Source of the DNA: Oscillospiraceae bacterium
Lineage (GTDB): Bacteria; Bacillota; Clostridia; Oscillospirales; Ruminococcaceae
Assembly (NCBI GenBank): GCA_017468865.1
Contig: JAFUHM010000013.1
Coordinates: forward strand, 1 to 40,954
DNA length: 40,954 nt
Reading direction: 5' to 3'
Made by a program: the position numbers and the translations under genes. The notes beneath the pieces were generated by a model. The model was given only the letters and a program-made list of their open reading frames with translations. It ran no database searches and was not told where the DNA came from. How positions within the stretch are numbered: the stretch's first letter is position 1; each line of letters starts with the position of its first letter. Positions 31,900 through 40,524 of the stretch are shown piece after piece.

Positions 31900-32730
31900 A
31901 TGAAGAAATTGTTTCTGGCCGCTGCTGCGGCTGTGCTGATGACGGGCTGCATGAAGCTTGACATGGATGTGGAGCTGCGCAAGGACGGCACCGCTTCCAT
32001 GGCGTTCACCTACGCTGTCAACTCCCAATACGCATCGGAAGAGGATATGGCGGACGGCGAACACGAGATACAGCACTTCAATGTGGACGGTACGGACTAC
32101 ATCGGCTACACCGACAGCACAACGTACAACAGCTATGACGAACTTACCAAGGATATGACGAGCGTGTCCGAGGATGGTGCGACCATGTTCTCCTCCGCTA
32201 AGGCGGAGAAGAAGACCGGGCTTTTCAAGAACACCTATGTGTTTGACGCTGTGACCGAGAACCTTGCAGGCGAAGAGACGGAGGCCGAAGAGGGAGATGA
32301 GGATTACAGCGCAATGATGGCGGATATGATCAAGGCAAGCTTCTCCGTCACCATGCCGGGCAAGGTCACTGTATACTCGGGCGGCACGCTTGAGGGGAAC
32401 AAGGTGTCCTTCAACCTTATCGCCAATCAGATAAACACATATCATGTGGAGTCGAGTGAACTGAACGTGGTGAATATCTGCATCTGTGTCATCGTGCTGA
32501 TAGTTGTTGCTGCCATAGCCATCTATCTGCTGACAAAGGGGAAGAAGCCTGCGGCTGACGGCTTTGATGCGGCTTATGCATCTTCGGACGGCGGCACATT
32601 CGGCAGTCAGACACCTGCACAGGACAGCTTCACCTCTGCGCAGGACAGACCTGTTCAGGATGCGTTCCAAGCTGCCGAAGCACCGCAGGAGAAGGCGGAT
32701 GGTACGGATGAGGACAGTCCTCTCCTGTAA
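31900..32730 (+). CDS. LppM-like lipoprotein with C-terminal membrane helix
   Basis: This 276-residue protein has a lipoprotein signal (MKKLFLAAAAAVLMTGC, Cys17). It is followed by an LppM/DUF3153-type domain (MKLDMDVELRKDGTASMAFTYAVN), and a hydrophobic helix lies at about residues 188-210 (NVVNICICVIVLIVVAAIAIYLL). The cytoplasmic tail is Ala/Asp/Gln-rich and low in complexity. Proteins of this group sit on the outer membrane face of Gram-positives with mostly unknown roles; mycobacterial LppM affects host interaction. I chose the ATG at 31900, after GAGAGGG, because it produces the lipobox at the right distance. It is monocistronic, behind its own promoter. Confidence 0.8.
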   Translation: MKKLFLAAAAAVLMTGCMKLDMDVELRKDGTASMAFTYAVNSQYASEEDMADGEHEIQHFNVDGTDYIGYTDSTTYNSYDELTKDMTSVSEDGATMFSSAKAEKKTGLFKNTYVFDAVTENLAGEETEAEEGDEDYSAMMADMIKASFSVTMPGKVTVYSGGTLEGNKVSFNLIANQINTYHVESSELNVVNICICVIVLIVVAAIAIYLLTKGKKPAADGFDAAYASSDGGTFGSQTPAQDSFTSAQDRPVQDAFQAAEAPQEKADGTDEDSPLL

Positions 32731-32808
32731 TATTTCACAAATATTTCCCGACAAGTTTGTGGAAAATATCGGAATTTGAGATAATTGCTTTTTACATAAA
32801 AAAATATC

Positions 32809-32837
32809 TTGAAAAATCCCTGCGAATGTAGTAAAAT
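32809..32837 (+). promoter_or_regulatory. Promoter of pgi
   Basis: TTGAAA (32809-32814), 17 bases, TAAAAT (32832-32837). The leader before pgi is about 45 bases. Confidence 0.7.
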
Positions 32838-32888
32838 ATAAGTGTATCAATTTATGTGCACAGTATGCACAATGGAGGTCAGTATAAA

Positions 32889-34226
32889 ATGTCTTTGAGA
32901 CTGAACACCAAGTATCTTTCAAGCTTTGTTTCCGAGAAGGAGATGCAGCAGATCAAGCCCCAGACGGAGCTTGCCGCCAAGATACTTGCCGATAGAAGCG
33001 GAGCCGGCAATGATTTCCTGGGATGGGTAGACCTTCCCGTGGACTATGACAAGGATGAGTTCGCTTGCATCAAGGCTGCCGCTGAGAGGATAAAGAAGGA
33101 TTCCGAGGTGCTTATCGTTATAGGCATAGGCGGCTCCTATCTCGGCGCAAGGGCGGCTATCGAGCTGATGCGTTCGCCTCTGTACAACAACCTGAAGAAG
33201 GATACTCCCGAGATATACTATGTGGGCAACAGCATTTCCCCCGCATACCTCAATGAGGTCATCTCCCTCGTTGAAGGACGTGACTTCTCCGTGAATGTCA
33301 TCTCCAAGTCGGGTACTACCACCGAGCCTGCACTTGCATTCCGCATCTTCAGAAGTATGCTCGAGAAGAAGTACGGCAAGGAGGGCGCAAAGAGCAGGAT
33401 CTACGCTACCACCGACAAGGCAAGGGGCACGCTCAAGGAGCTTTCCGACAAGGAAGGATACGAGACATTCGTTATCCCCGATGACGTGGGAGGACGCTTC
33501 TCCGTTCTGACTGCCGTGGGACTTCTTCCCATCGCCGTTGCAGGCTGCGACATCGACAAGGTGATGGCAGGCGCTGCGAAGGCAAGAGAGGAGCTTTCCG
33601 CAGGATTTGACGACAATGACTGCTACAAGTATGCAGCACTCCGCAACATACTCTACCGCAAGGGCAAGAGCACCGAGATACTCGTTTCCTACGATCCTTC
33701 CTTTGCGATGATGGCAGAGTGGTTCAAGCAGCTCTACGGTGAGAGCGAGGGCAAGGACAAGAAGGGACTTTTCCCCGCATCCTGCATATTCTCCACCGAT
33801 CTGCACAGCATGGGTCAGTACATCCAGGACGGCTCCCGTCTCATGTTTGAGACAGTAGTCGATATAAAGAAGCCCAAGTCCGATCTCTTCCTTGAAGATG
33901 ATGCGGCTAACCTTGACGGGCTCAATTTCCTTACGGGACAGAATATGTCCGTAGTCAACCGCCGTGCATTCGAGGGCACAGTGCTCGCACACACCGAGGG
34001 CGGCGTCCCCAACATCGTTCTTGAGCTTGACGATACTGCCGAGGAATCCTTCGGCTACATGGTATACTTCTTCGAGAAGGCTTGTGCCGTCAGCGGCTAT
34101 ATGCTGGGCATCAACCCCTTCGATCAGCCGGGCGTTGAAAGCTACAAGAAGAATATGTTCGCTCTTCTGGGCAAGCCCGGATATGAGGATCAGAAGGCTG
34201 CACTTGAGGCTAAACTGGGCAGATAA
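32889..34226 (+). CDS. pgi: Glucose-6-phosphate isomerase
   Basis: This 445-residue cytoplasmic enzyme interconverts glucose-6-phosphate and fructose-6-phosphate. Family segments are [30 protein letters not shown] (sugar-phosphate loop), the [15 protein letters not shown] stretch, [13 protein letters not shown] with the catalytic glutamate region, and a terminal lysine-bearing [16 protein letters not shown]. Length matches the short bacterial Pgi type (about 450). GGAGG at 32874-32878 supports the start at 32889 rather than 33 bases upstream. Confidence 0.97.
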   Translation: MSLRLNTKYLSSFVSEKEMQQIKPQTELAAKILADRSGAGNDFLGWVDLPVDYDKDEFACIKAAAERIKKDSEVLIVIGIGGSYLGARAAIELMRSPLYNNLKKDTPEIYYVGNSISPAYLNEVISLVEGRDFSVNVISKSGTTTEPALAFRIFRSMLEKKYGKEGAKSRIYATTDKARGTLKELSDKEGYETFVIPDDVGGRFSVLTAVGLLPIAVAGCDIDKVMAGAAKAREELSAGFDDNDCYKYAALRNILYRKGKSTEILVSYDPSFAMMAEWFKQLYGESEGKDKKGLFPASCIFSTDLHSMGQYIQDGSRLMFETVVDIKKPKSDLFLEDDAANLDGLNFLTGQNMSVVNRRAFEGTVLAHTEGGVPNIVLELDDTAEESFGYMVYFFEKACAVSGYMLGINPFDQPGVESYKKNMFALLGKPGYEDQKAALEAKLGR

Positions 34227-34300
34227 GCCTGTAAGCATAGAAGCGGACATACACGGCTCACAGCACACGGCGAGGCTGTAAGCACGGTCTGCCCGCTATG

Positions 34301-34318
34301 CCGGCCCTTCGGGGACGG
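34301..34318 (+). other. Stable UUCG hairpin between pgi and the P-loop gene
   Basis: CCGGCCC-TTCG-GGGACGG forms a seven-position stem with one G-A mismatch and a UUCG tetraloop, lying 35 bases before the next start codon. It may end or process the pgi message, but no T run follows. Confidence 0.4.
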
Positions 34319-34352
34319 TGCCACATTCACCATCGCCGGGAATGGAGTTATT

Positions 34353-34763
34353 ATGGTAAAGATAATCACAGGAAATAAGGGATCCGGCAAGACCAAGATC
34401 CTCATTGATATGATAAACAGCGCATCCAAGACCACCAGCGGCTATGTGGTCTGCATCGATAAGAACGACAAGCTCAGATACGACATCGGTCACAGCGTAA
34501 GGATCGTTGAGACTGATGCCAACAGCATCTACTCTTTCGAGGCTTTCTTCGGCCTTGTGGCAGGTCTTATCGCAGGCAACTACGACATCAAGGACATCTT
34601 CGTTGATTCCATCCTCAAGGTGGGCGGCAATGACTTTGAAGCTCTGGGCGCAATGCTGGCTAAGATAGACAAGCTCACAGGCGAGGATGTAAACGTTGTC
34701 CTCACTGTATCCGCAGACAAGGCTGACCTTCCCGAGAGCGTAAGCAAGTACGCTGTCAACTGA
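34353..34763 (+). CDS. Small P-loop NTPase-like protein, unknown function
   Basis: The 136-residue protein has a clear Walker A motif at the N terminus, TGNKGSGKTK (P-loop residues 7-14), and a plausible Walker B strand ending in DIKDIFVDSIL. The remainder (LAKIDKLTGEDVNVVLTVSADKADLPE) resembles the sensor part of a minimal ASCE-type ATPase fold. It is much shorter than ordinary ATPases and is not a nucleotide kinase I recognise. It has no obvious promoter of its own and may be read from pgi. A terminator follows. Confidence 0.75.
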   Translation: MVKIITGNKGSGKTKILIDMINSASKTTSGYVVCIDKNDKLRYDIGHSVRIVETDANSIYSFEAFFGLVAGLIAGNYDIKDIFVDSILKVGGNDFEALGAMLAKIDKLTGEDVNVVLTVSADKADLPESVSKYAVN

Positions 34764-34785
34764 GGGGAGTTCAACTGATATGAGA

Positions 34786-34840
34786 TTCAAACCTATGCGG
34801 ATACGCAGTCTGTGCGCACTCCCATAGGTTTGAAAAATTT
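34786..34840 (+). terminator. Terminator after the P-loop gene
   Basis: A perfect 12-bp stem TTCAAACCTATG (34786-34797) / CATAGGTTTGAA (34823-34834) with a 25-base loop, then AAATTTTTC. Confidence 0.8.
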
Positions 34841-34852
34841 TTCAAAACCCCC

Positions 34853-34881
34853 TTGACAATCATATCAGAATATGATATAAT
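34853..34881 (+). promoter_or_regulatory. Perfect consensus promoter of yceD-rpmF
   Basis: TTGACA (34853-34858), 17 bases, TATAAT (34876-34881). A consensus promoter fits the high demand for ribosomal protein L32. Confidence 0.85.
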
Positions 34882-34913
34882 ATATTTTGTTTGTATCGTG
34901 TATGGAGTAAGTG

Positions 34914-35354
34914 ATGTTCGATATTTCAAGGATATTTGAAAACAGCGGTGAGCAGATGGATATTTCCTGCGAGATGTCCTCTGAATCCACCCGTGGGCTC
35001 AAGGGCATTGCCTTTGTCCGCCCTGCTTCACTTTCCGGCAAGGTAGCCAACCGTGCGGGCATAGTGACACTCAGCTATACCGCCTCAGGCACCATCACAA
35101 CTCAGTGCGACAGATGTCTTAAAGATGTTGTCCGTGACTTTGAGTACGGTTTTGAGCACGTTGTCGTCCGCAGTGTACAGCATGACAATGATGAATACAT
35201 CATTGCCGAGGACGGTATGCTGGATATGGACAGCGCCGCTCTGGATGATGTTCTGCTGGAGCTTCCGACCAAGAACCTGTGCAGTGATGACTGCAAGGGG
35301 CTGTGTCCGGTATGCGGAGCGGATCTTAACGTGACCAAGTGCGAACACATTTGA
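34914..35354 (+). CDS. yceD: YceD/DUF177 family protein
   Basis: The 146-residue protein begins MFDISRIFENSGEQ and carries two cysteine pairs: CDRCL (near residue 65) and a C-terminal CSDDCKGLCPVCGADLN, likely a metal-binding region. DUF177/YceD proteins are almost always encoded just before rpmF and are linked to 23S rRNA accumulation in E. coli and plants. GGAG seven bases upstream supports the ATG at 34914 (a GTG precedes it). It is co-transcribed with rpmF 71 bases downstream. Confidence 0.92.
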   Translation: MFDISRIFENSGEQMDISCEMSSESTRGLKGIAFVRPASLSGKVANRAGIVTLSYTASGTITTQCDRCLKDVVRDFEYGFEHVVVRSVQHDNDEYIIAEDGMLDMDSAALDDVLLELPTKNLCSDDCKGLCPVCGADLNVTKCEHI

Positions 35355-35425
35355 ACATGACAACCAAATAGCGGAGGGATCACACTTCCTGCTGTTATGA
35401 AATTCCGATAAGGAGGTTATGAAAG

Positions 35426-35608
35426 ATGGCAGTACCTAAGAGAAAAACTTCCAAGGCAAGACGTGACAAGAGACGCAGTGCCGTTTGGAAGCTCAATGCA
35501 CCCGCTTTTTCAAGATGCTCACACTGCGGCGAGCTGACCGCTCCTCACAAGGTTTGCAAGAACTGCGGTTACTACAAGGGCGTTGAGGTCATCAAAATGG
35601 ATATATGA
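35426..35608 (+). CDS. rpmF: 50S ribosomal protein L32
   Basis: This 60-residue L32 has the invariant start MAVPKRKTSKARRDKRRS and the zinc-type cysteines in CSHCGELTAPHKVCKNCGYYKG (two CxxC pairs, the zinc-binding C+ form). AAGGAGG lies upstream. A terminator follows, so it ends the yceD-rpmF unit. Confidence 0.98.
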   Translation: MAVPKRKTSKARRDKRRSAVWKLNAPAFSRCSHCGELTAPHKVCKNCGYYKGVEVIKMDI

Positions 35609-35633
35609 TCGGATGCACATCCGACATTCCTGT

Positions 35634-35672
35634 AAAAAGCAGAGCGGCATCCATTCGTCCACTCTGCTTTTT
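35634..35672 (+). terminator. Terminator after rpmF
   Basis: AAAAAGCAGAG (35634-35644) and CTCTGCTTTTT (35662-35672) pair perfectly over 11 bases around a 17-base loop. An extended -10-like TGCTATAAC immediately follows and may start the der transcript. Confidence 0.85.
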
Positions 35673-35740
35673 GCTATAACCGCAGGCTGTCCCTCCGTTC
35701 AAGCGGCAGGGAGCCCTTAATACGGAAAAGGAGTGAAGAT

Positions 35741-37069
35741 ATGCTGCCTGTAGTAGCAGTGGTCGGGAGACCTAATGTGGGCAAGTCCACTTTATTCAAT
35801 AAACTGGTGGGCAAGCGTCTTTCCATAGTGGAGGACACCCCCGGTGTCACACGGGACAGGATATATTCCCCGTGTGAGTGGTGCGGGCGTGAGTTCATGC
35901 TCGTTGATACGGGCGGCATAGAGCCGCATACGGATGATGTGATCCTGGCACAGATGAGGAGACAGGCCGAGCTTGCCATAGAAAAGGCAGATGTGATCGT
36001 ATTCCTGACGGACATCAGGAGCGGTGTGACGGCTGACGATCAGGACGTGGCATCCATGCTCCTGAGATCGGGGAAGCCCATCGTGCTTGCGGTCAATAAG
36101 GTCGATCGTGTGGGCGATCCTCCTCCGGAGATATATGAGTTCTACAATCTGGGACTGGGCGATCCCTTCCCTGTGTCCGCCGAACACGGCCACGGCACGG
36201 GAGATCTGCTCGATGAAGTGATGACGATGCTTCCCGAGGAGGGCGGCACGGATTACGGCGATGACTACATCAAGGTCGCTGTCATAGGAAAGCCCAATTC
36301 GGGCAAATCCTCCCTCATCAACCGCATTGCCGGTGAGGAGAGGGTGATAGTGTCGGATATTGCCGGCACCACCCGTGATGCGACGGATACCGTCATCGAG
36401 AATGAGAACGGAAAGTATGTGTTCATCGACACCGCAGGCATACGCCGCAAGTCGAAGGTGAACGAGAAGATAGAGCATTACAGCGTACTTCGCTCATATA
36501 TGGCGGTCGATCGTGCGGATGTGGCGATCATCATGATAGATGCGGCGGAGGGATTTACCGAGCAGGACTCCAAGATAGCGGGCTATGCCCATGAGCAGGG
36601 CAAGGCGTGCATCGTGGCGGTGAACAAATGGGATCTTATCGACAAGGATACCAATACCCTGGACAACTACACCGCCGAACTCAGGGACAAGTTCTCCTTT
36701 ATGGCGTATGTGCCCTTCATATTCATTTCCGCCAAGACGGGTCAGAGGCTCGACAAGCTCTTCCCTCTGATAAATGACGTCAATGAGCAGAACAATAAGC
36801 GTGTCACCACCGGTATGCTCAACGATGTGCTTGCCTACGCTACCCAGCGTGTGCAGCCGCCCTCGGACAAGGGCCGCAGGCTGAAGATATACTACATCAC
36901 GCAGGCGTCCACAAAGCCGCCTACATTCGTGGTGTTTGTCAACCGTGCCCAGCTCTTCCACTTCTCGTATCAGAGATATATAGAGAACCAGATAAGGCAG
37001 ACATTCGGGCTGACGGGGACGCCTGTCCGCTTCGTGGTGAGAGAGCGTGACAGGAACGATGTCAAGTAG
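35741..37069 (+). CDS. der: Ribosome biogenesis GTPase Der (EngA)
   Basis: The 442-residue tandem GTPase acts in 50S subunit assembly. The first G domain has GRPNVGKS (9-16), DTPGVTRDR and DTGG; NKVD is also present. The second begins with GKPNSGKS near residue 183, then IAGTTRDATD, DTAGIRRKSK and NKWDL. A C-terminal KH-like domain (about 355-442) completes the family architecture. AAGGAGTG precedes the start. It opens the der-plsY-gpsA-rlmD cluster, a common Clostridial arrangement. Confidence 0.98.
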   Translation: MLPVVAVVGRPNVGKSTLFNKLVGKRLSIVEDTPGVTRDRIYSPCEWCGREFMLVDTGGIEPHTDDVILAQMRRQAELAIEKADVIVFLTDIRSGVTADDQDVASMLLRSGKPIVLAVNKVDRVGDPPPEIYEFYNLGLGDPFPVSAEHGHGTGDLLDEVMTMLPEEGGTDYGDDYIKVAVIGKPNSGKSSLINRIAGEERVIVSDIAGTTRDATDTVIENENGKYVFIDTAGIRRKSKVNEKIEHYSVLRSYMAVDRADVAIIMIDAAEGFTEQDSKIAGYAHEQGKACIVAVNKWDLIDKDTNTLDNYTAELRDKFSFMAYVPFIFISAKTGQRLDKLFPLINDVNEQNNKRVTTGMLNDVLAYATQRVQPPSDKGRRLKIYYITQASTKPPTFVVFVNRAQLFHFSYQRYIENQIRQTFGLTGTPVRFVVRERDRNDVK

Positions 37070-37110
37070 GCGCACCTGTCGGTAAATTATATGAATTGGA
37101 AGTGAAAGCT

Positions 37111-37791
37111 ATGGTAGCTTTATCGCTGGTGCTGACTGCGGTGATATCCTATCTTCTGGGAAGCTGCAACTCCGCCATAATCGTATCAAAGCTGCTGTAT
37201 CATCAGGATATCCGTGAACACGGGAGCAAGAATGCGGGGCTGACCAACACGCTCCGCTGCTACGGCAAGAGAGCCGCACTCATCACACTTGTCGGGGATC
37301 TTGCGAAGGGCGTGGTGGCTGTGCTCCTCTCCATATTTATCGTGGGGAAGCTGACAAACGGCGGCATAGACACTCAGCTCGTGGGATACATCGCAGGGAT
37401 GTTCGCCATACTCGGACATATTTTCCCTGTGTACTACGGGTTCAAGGGGGGCAAGGGCATACTTGTGGCAAGCTCCATCCTTATCGTGATAGACCCCATC
37501 ACATTTGCGATAGTGATCCCCTTCTTCCTGATTGTGAGCCTTGTGACACGGTATGTGTCGGTGGGGTCGATATCTGCGGCGGTGGCATATCCTGTCATCA
37601 CGTTCTGTGTGAACCTGCTCATAGGACATAAGGATATGACCCATGTGCTTTTGTATACAGCCTGTACCGCAGTAACGGGAGTGCTCCTGATCTATATGCA
37701 CAGGACGAATATCGAGCGGCTGAAGAACGGTACAGAGAATAAGCTCTTCGCTAAGAAGCCCGAAGGCAAGGAGGAAAGTTACAATGGCTAA
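37111..37791 (+). CDS. plsY: Glycerol-3-phosphate acyltransferase PlsY
   Basis: This 226-residue membrane enzyme transfers acyl groups from acyl-phosphate to glycerol-3-phosphate to make lysophosphatidic acid. It has five hydrophobic segments and the three conserved cytoplasmic motifs: the GSCNSAIIVSK segment, HGSKNAGLTNTLR (motif with the S-x-N-x-G-x-T pattern) and GFKGGKGI near residue 112. The ATG at 37111 follows GGAAGTG; a TTG at 37096 is an alternative. Its end overlaps gpsA by 8 bases, and GpsA supplies its substrate. Confidence 0.95.
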   Translation: MVALSLVLTAVISYLLGSCNSAIIVSKLLYHQDIREHGSKNAGLTNTLRCYGKRAALITLVGDLAKGVVAVLLSIFIVGKLTNGGIDTQLVGYIAGMFAILGHIFPVYYGFKGGKGILVASSILIVIDPITFAIVIPFFLIVSLVTRYVSVGSISAAVAYPVITFCVNLLIGHKDMTHVLLYTACTAVTGVLLIYMHRTNIERLKNGTENKLFAKKPEGKEESYNG

Positions 37792-38800
37792 GGTGATAGT
37801 TTTAGGGTCGGGAGGCTTCGGTCTTGCAATGGCGCTCAGCCTCAATTCGACCGGGAACGACGTGACCGTATGGTCGGCTTTTAAGAGTGAGATAGATGAT
37901 ATCAGGCGTGACGGGGAGAACAAGGCTAAGCTCCCCGGGGTACATATCCCGGAGACTATTGTGCTCACCGATGATATTGCCGATGTGCAGGGCAAGGACC
38001 TTGTGGTGTTCGGCATCCCTGTCAACTTCGTGAGGGAAGTGGCAAGAAAGGCGGCTCCCTATCTGAAGGACGATGCCATTGTGGTCAACACGGGCAAGGG
38101 GCTCGAACCTCACTCCCTCAAGAGGATGAGCGAGGTCATCACGGAGGAGACCGGCAAGCCTACCGCAGTCCTCACGGGGCCTTCCCATGCGGAGGAAGTG
38201 GCACTGGGGATACCCACCACGATAGTGGTCGCTGCCGAAAATCAGGCGGATGCGGAATTCGTGCAGGATATAATGAGCAGCTCCACGCTTCGCATCTATC
38301 TCAATGACGATATAGTAGGCTGTGAGATAGGCGGCGCATTCAAGAACATCATCGCCCTGTGTGCGGGCATCGCAGACGGCATGGGACTCGGAGACAATAC
38401 CAAAGCCGCACTCATGACGAGGGGCATATGGGAGATCTCCAAACTCGGCATCGCTATGGGTGGCAGGGCTGAAACTTTCGCAGGCCTTACGGGTATAGGC
38501 GATCTTATCGTGACCTGCACTTCCATGCACTCACGCAACCGCCGTGCAGGCATACTGGTGGGTCAGGGGACCGACCCTGCCGAGGCGGTAAGGCAGATAG
38601 GCACGGTAGAGGGATACATCTGTGCGGAGGCTGCATATGAACTCAGCCGTAAGCTGGGGGTATGTATGCCCATAACCGAACAGTGCTATCAGGTGCTTTA
38701 CAGAGGGAAGTCTCCACAGAAGGCGCTCCATGACCTTATGGGCAGGCCGAAGAGATCGGAGACAGAGGCTGCATTTTGTGACTGGCAGAGTGAACAATGA
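37784..38800 (+). CDS. gpsA: Glycerol-3-phosphate dehydrogenase (NAD(P)+)
   Basis: The 338-residue cytosolic enzyme reduces dihydroxyacetone phosphate to glycerol-3-phosphate. It has the Rossmann GSGGFGLA at 8-15, VVNTGKGLEP, LTGPSHAEEV, and the catalytic lysine region GGAFKNIIALCAGIADGMGLGDNTKAALMTRG. Length is typical. AAGGAGG lies within plsY, and its last four bases overlap rlmD (ATGA), so the four-gene unit is tightly coupled. Confidence 0.97.
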   Translation: MAKVIVLGSGGFGLAMALSLNSTGNDVTVWSAFKSEIDDIRRDGENKAKLPGVHIPETIVLTDDIADVQGKDLVVFGIPVNFVREVARKAAPYLKDDAIVVNTGKGLEPHSLKRMSEVITEETGKPTAVLTGPSHAEEVALGIPTTIVVAAENQADAEFVQDIMSSSTLRIYLNDDIVGCEIGGAFKNIIALCAGIADGMGLGDNTKAALMTRGIWEISKLGIAMGGRAETFAGLTGIGDLIVTCTSMHSRNRRAGILVGQGTDPAEAVRQIGTVEGYICAEAAYELSRKLGVCMPITEQCYQVLYRGKSPQKALHDLMGRPKRSETEAAFCDWQSEQ

Positions 38801-40215
38801 AGAAAAATGATCTTATAGATCTTGCCATAGATGATGTCACCCTGGAGGGCAGCGGCGTCGGCCGCCATGAGGGAATGGCGGTGTTTGTGCCGTTCACTGC
38901 CCCCGGTGATGTCATAAGGTGCAGGATAGTAAAGGTGAACAAAAGCTACGCCTTCGGCATAGCAGACACGGTTATCAGCCCCTCGTCCGCAAGGTCGGAC
39001 AGGGGCTGTGAAGTATACGGCAAATGCGGCGGATGTACCTTCCGTCACATAAGCTATGAGGAAGAGGCAAGGCTCAAGGAGAAGGCTGTAACAGACGTAT
39101 TCAGGCGGATAGGGAAATTCTCCGCCGAGGATGTCGCCGAGCCTGTGATTGCCGCATCGGAGGCTGACCGCTACCGCAACAAGGCACAGTACCCCGTGGC
39201 GGAGGCAGGCGGGAGGGCTGTGTGCGGATTCTATGCGCCCCGCTCTCATCGGGTGATACAGTGCGATGACTGCCTGCTGGAGCCCCCCGTGTTCGGGGAG
39301 ATCGCACGCAGGGTGCTGTCCTATGCGGACTCCCACGGCATCGCCCCCTACGATGAGCTCGGATGCAGGGGGACGCTCAGGCACATCTACATAAGGCAGG
39401 GGCGGCACACGGGGCAGATCATGGTATGCCTTGTCTGTCGGGAATACGCAGATCTTGCGGAGCTTGCCGCACTTCTTCGGGCGGAGTTCCCCGATATAAG
39501 GGCGGTGGTGCTCTCCGTAAATCCCGACAACACGAATGTGATACTCGGGAAGAAGTTCATCCCCTTTTACGGGGACGGCACGATAGAGGATATCATGTGC
39601 GGTCTGCGGATACGGCTGTCTCCCCAGTCGTTCTATCAGGTGAACACACATCAGGCGGAAAGGCTGTACGCAAAGGCTTGCGAATACGCATCACCCGAGG
39701 GCGCGGACGTACTTGACCTCTACTGCGGAGCAGGCACCATCGGGCTGTCGATGGCGCACCTTGCCCGTCATGTGACGGGGGCGGAGATCGTCCCTCAGGC
39801 GGTGGAGAATGCCATATACAACGCCAAGGTCAACGGCATATCAAATGCGGACTTCATCTGCGCCGATGCGGCAAAGGCGGCGGAGCGGTTTGCACGGGAG
39901 GGGCGCACTCCCGACGTGATAATCACCGATCCCCCGAGAAAGGGCTGCGACAGGCTGACCCTCGATTCTATGGTGCGGATGCGCCCCGAAAGGATAGTCA
40001 TGGTCTCATGCGACCCTTCCACGGCGGCAAGGGACTGCCGCATCCTTGCGGATGAGGGCTACCGCCTTGACCGCCTGTGTGCGGTGGATCTGTACCCCGG
40101 GACACCTCATGTGGAGTGTGTGGTGCAGCTTTCCAAGGGAGATACCGACAATGGAAGTCCCGGAAAAAGTGACGCTGTAAAAGCCGGTGATTTTGGAATG
40201 ATCAGCGGTTACTGA
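38797..40215 (+). CDS. rlmD: 23S rRNA (uracil-5-)-methyltransferase, RlmD/TrmA family
   Basis: This 472-residue SAM-dependent RNA m5U methyltransferase opens with a TRAM domain (LAIDDVTLEGSGVGRHEGMAVFVPF). It has the iron-sulfur cysteines in GCEVYGKCGGCTFRH plus a later CDDC, then the methyltransferase domain with DLYCGAGTIGL, ITDPPRKGC and the catalytic VSCDPSTAARD. It modifies uridine in 23S rRNA; the exact site (U747 or U1939) is not readable. The last 25 residues are polar and unlike the family, and translation ends at TGA 40213-40215 in the same frame as a recognisable C-terminal extension downstream (40216-40509). Confidence 0.9.
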   Translation: MKKNDLIDLAIDDVTLEGSGVGRHEGMAVFVPFTAPGDVIRCRIVKVNKSYAFGIADTVISPSSARSDRGCEVYGKCGGCTFRHISYEEEARLKEKAVTDVFRRIGKFSAEDVAEPVIAASEADRYRNKAQYPVAEAGGRAVCGFYAPRSHRVIQCDDCLLEPPVFGEIARRVLSYADSHGIAPYDELGCRGTLRHIYIRQGRHTGQIMVCLVCREYADLAELAALLRAEFPDIRAVVLSVNPDNTNVILGKKFIPFYGDGTIEDIMCGLRIRLSPQSFYQVNTHQAERLYAKACEYASPEGADVLDLYCGAGTIGLSMAHLARHVTGAEIVPQAVENAIYNAKVNGISNADFICADAAKAAERFAREGRTPDVIITDPPRKGCDRLTLDSMVRMRPERIVMVSCDPSTAARDCRILADEGYRLDRLCAVDLYPGTPHVECVVQLSKGDTDNGSPGKSDAVKAGDFGMISGY

Positions 40216-40509
40216 AAAGGAAATAAGGCTCCCGAGACAACAAACGTAAAGATAGATTTTTCCTTGGAGAACCTTGATCTGTCGGAACTCAGGGGCAAAG
40301 CGACATACGAGCAGATAAAGGATTATGTCAGAGAGCAGACGGGATTCCGGGTATCCACGTTGTACATTTCCCAAGTAAAGAGAAAGCGTGGTCTTGAGGT
40401 CGGAGAAAGCTACAACAAGCCCAAGTCAGAAGATGTCAGACAGCCTCAGTGTACGCCGGAGAAGGAAGAGGCTGTTATGCAGGCGCTCAGGCATTATGGC
40501 ATTATTTAG
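40216..40509 (+). pseudogene. Detached C-terminal extension of RlmD, in frame after TGA
   Basis: Ninety-seven codons in exactly the rlmD frame follow its TGA and run to TAG. They encode a compact domain with LSELRGKATYEQIKDYV, TLYISQVKRKRGLEVG and YNKPKSEDVRQPQCTPEKEEAV. I recall this ATYxEIKxYV...NxPKSED...PPEKE module as a C-terminal extension of clostridial RlmD-type methyltransferases. The only start codon near the beginning is a TTG at 40264 without a ribosome site. So the segment is expressed by TGA readthrough, translated poorly on its own, or is a remnant of a nonsense mutation. A sequencing error is also possible. Confidence 0.6.
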
Positions 40510-40524
40510 GGGGGGATTGTGCAA

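Noticed and set aside
32731..32808. A terminator after the LppM-like gene
   Set aside because: Possible pairings (CACAAA/TTTGTG, ATATTT/AAATAT) are weak and mutually conflicting with no clear T run, so I did not annotate one.
32919..34268. A 449-codon open frame antisense to pgi
   Set aside because: Pgi on the plus strand is unambiguous. The antisense product is cysteine- and histidine-rich without domain patterns, as expected of a shadow frame.
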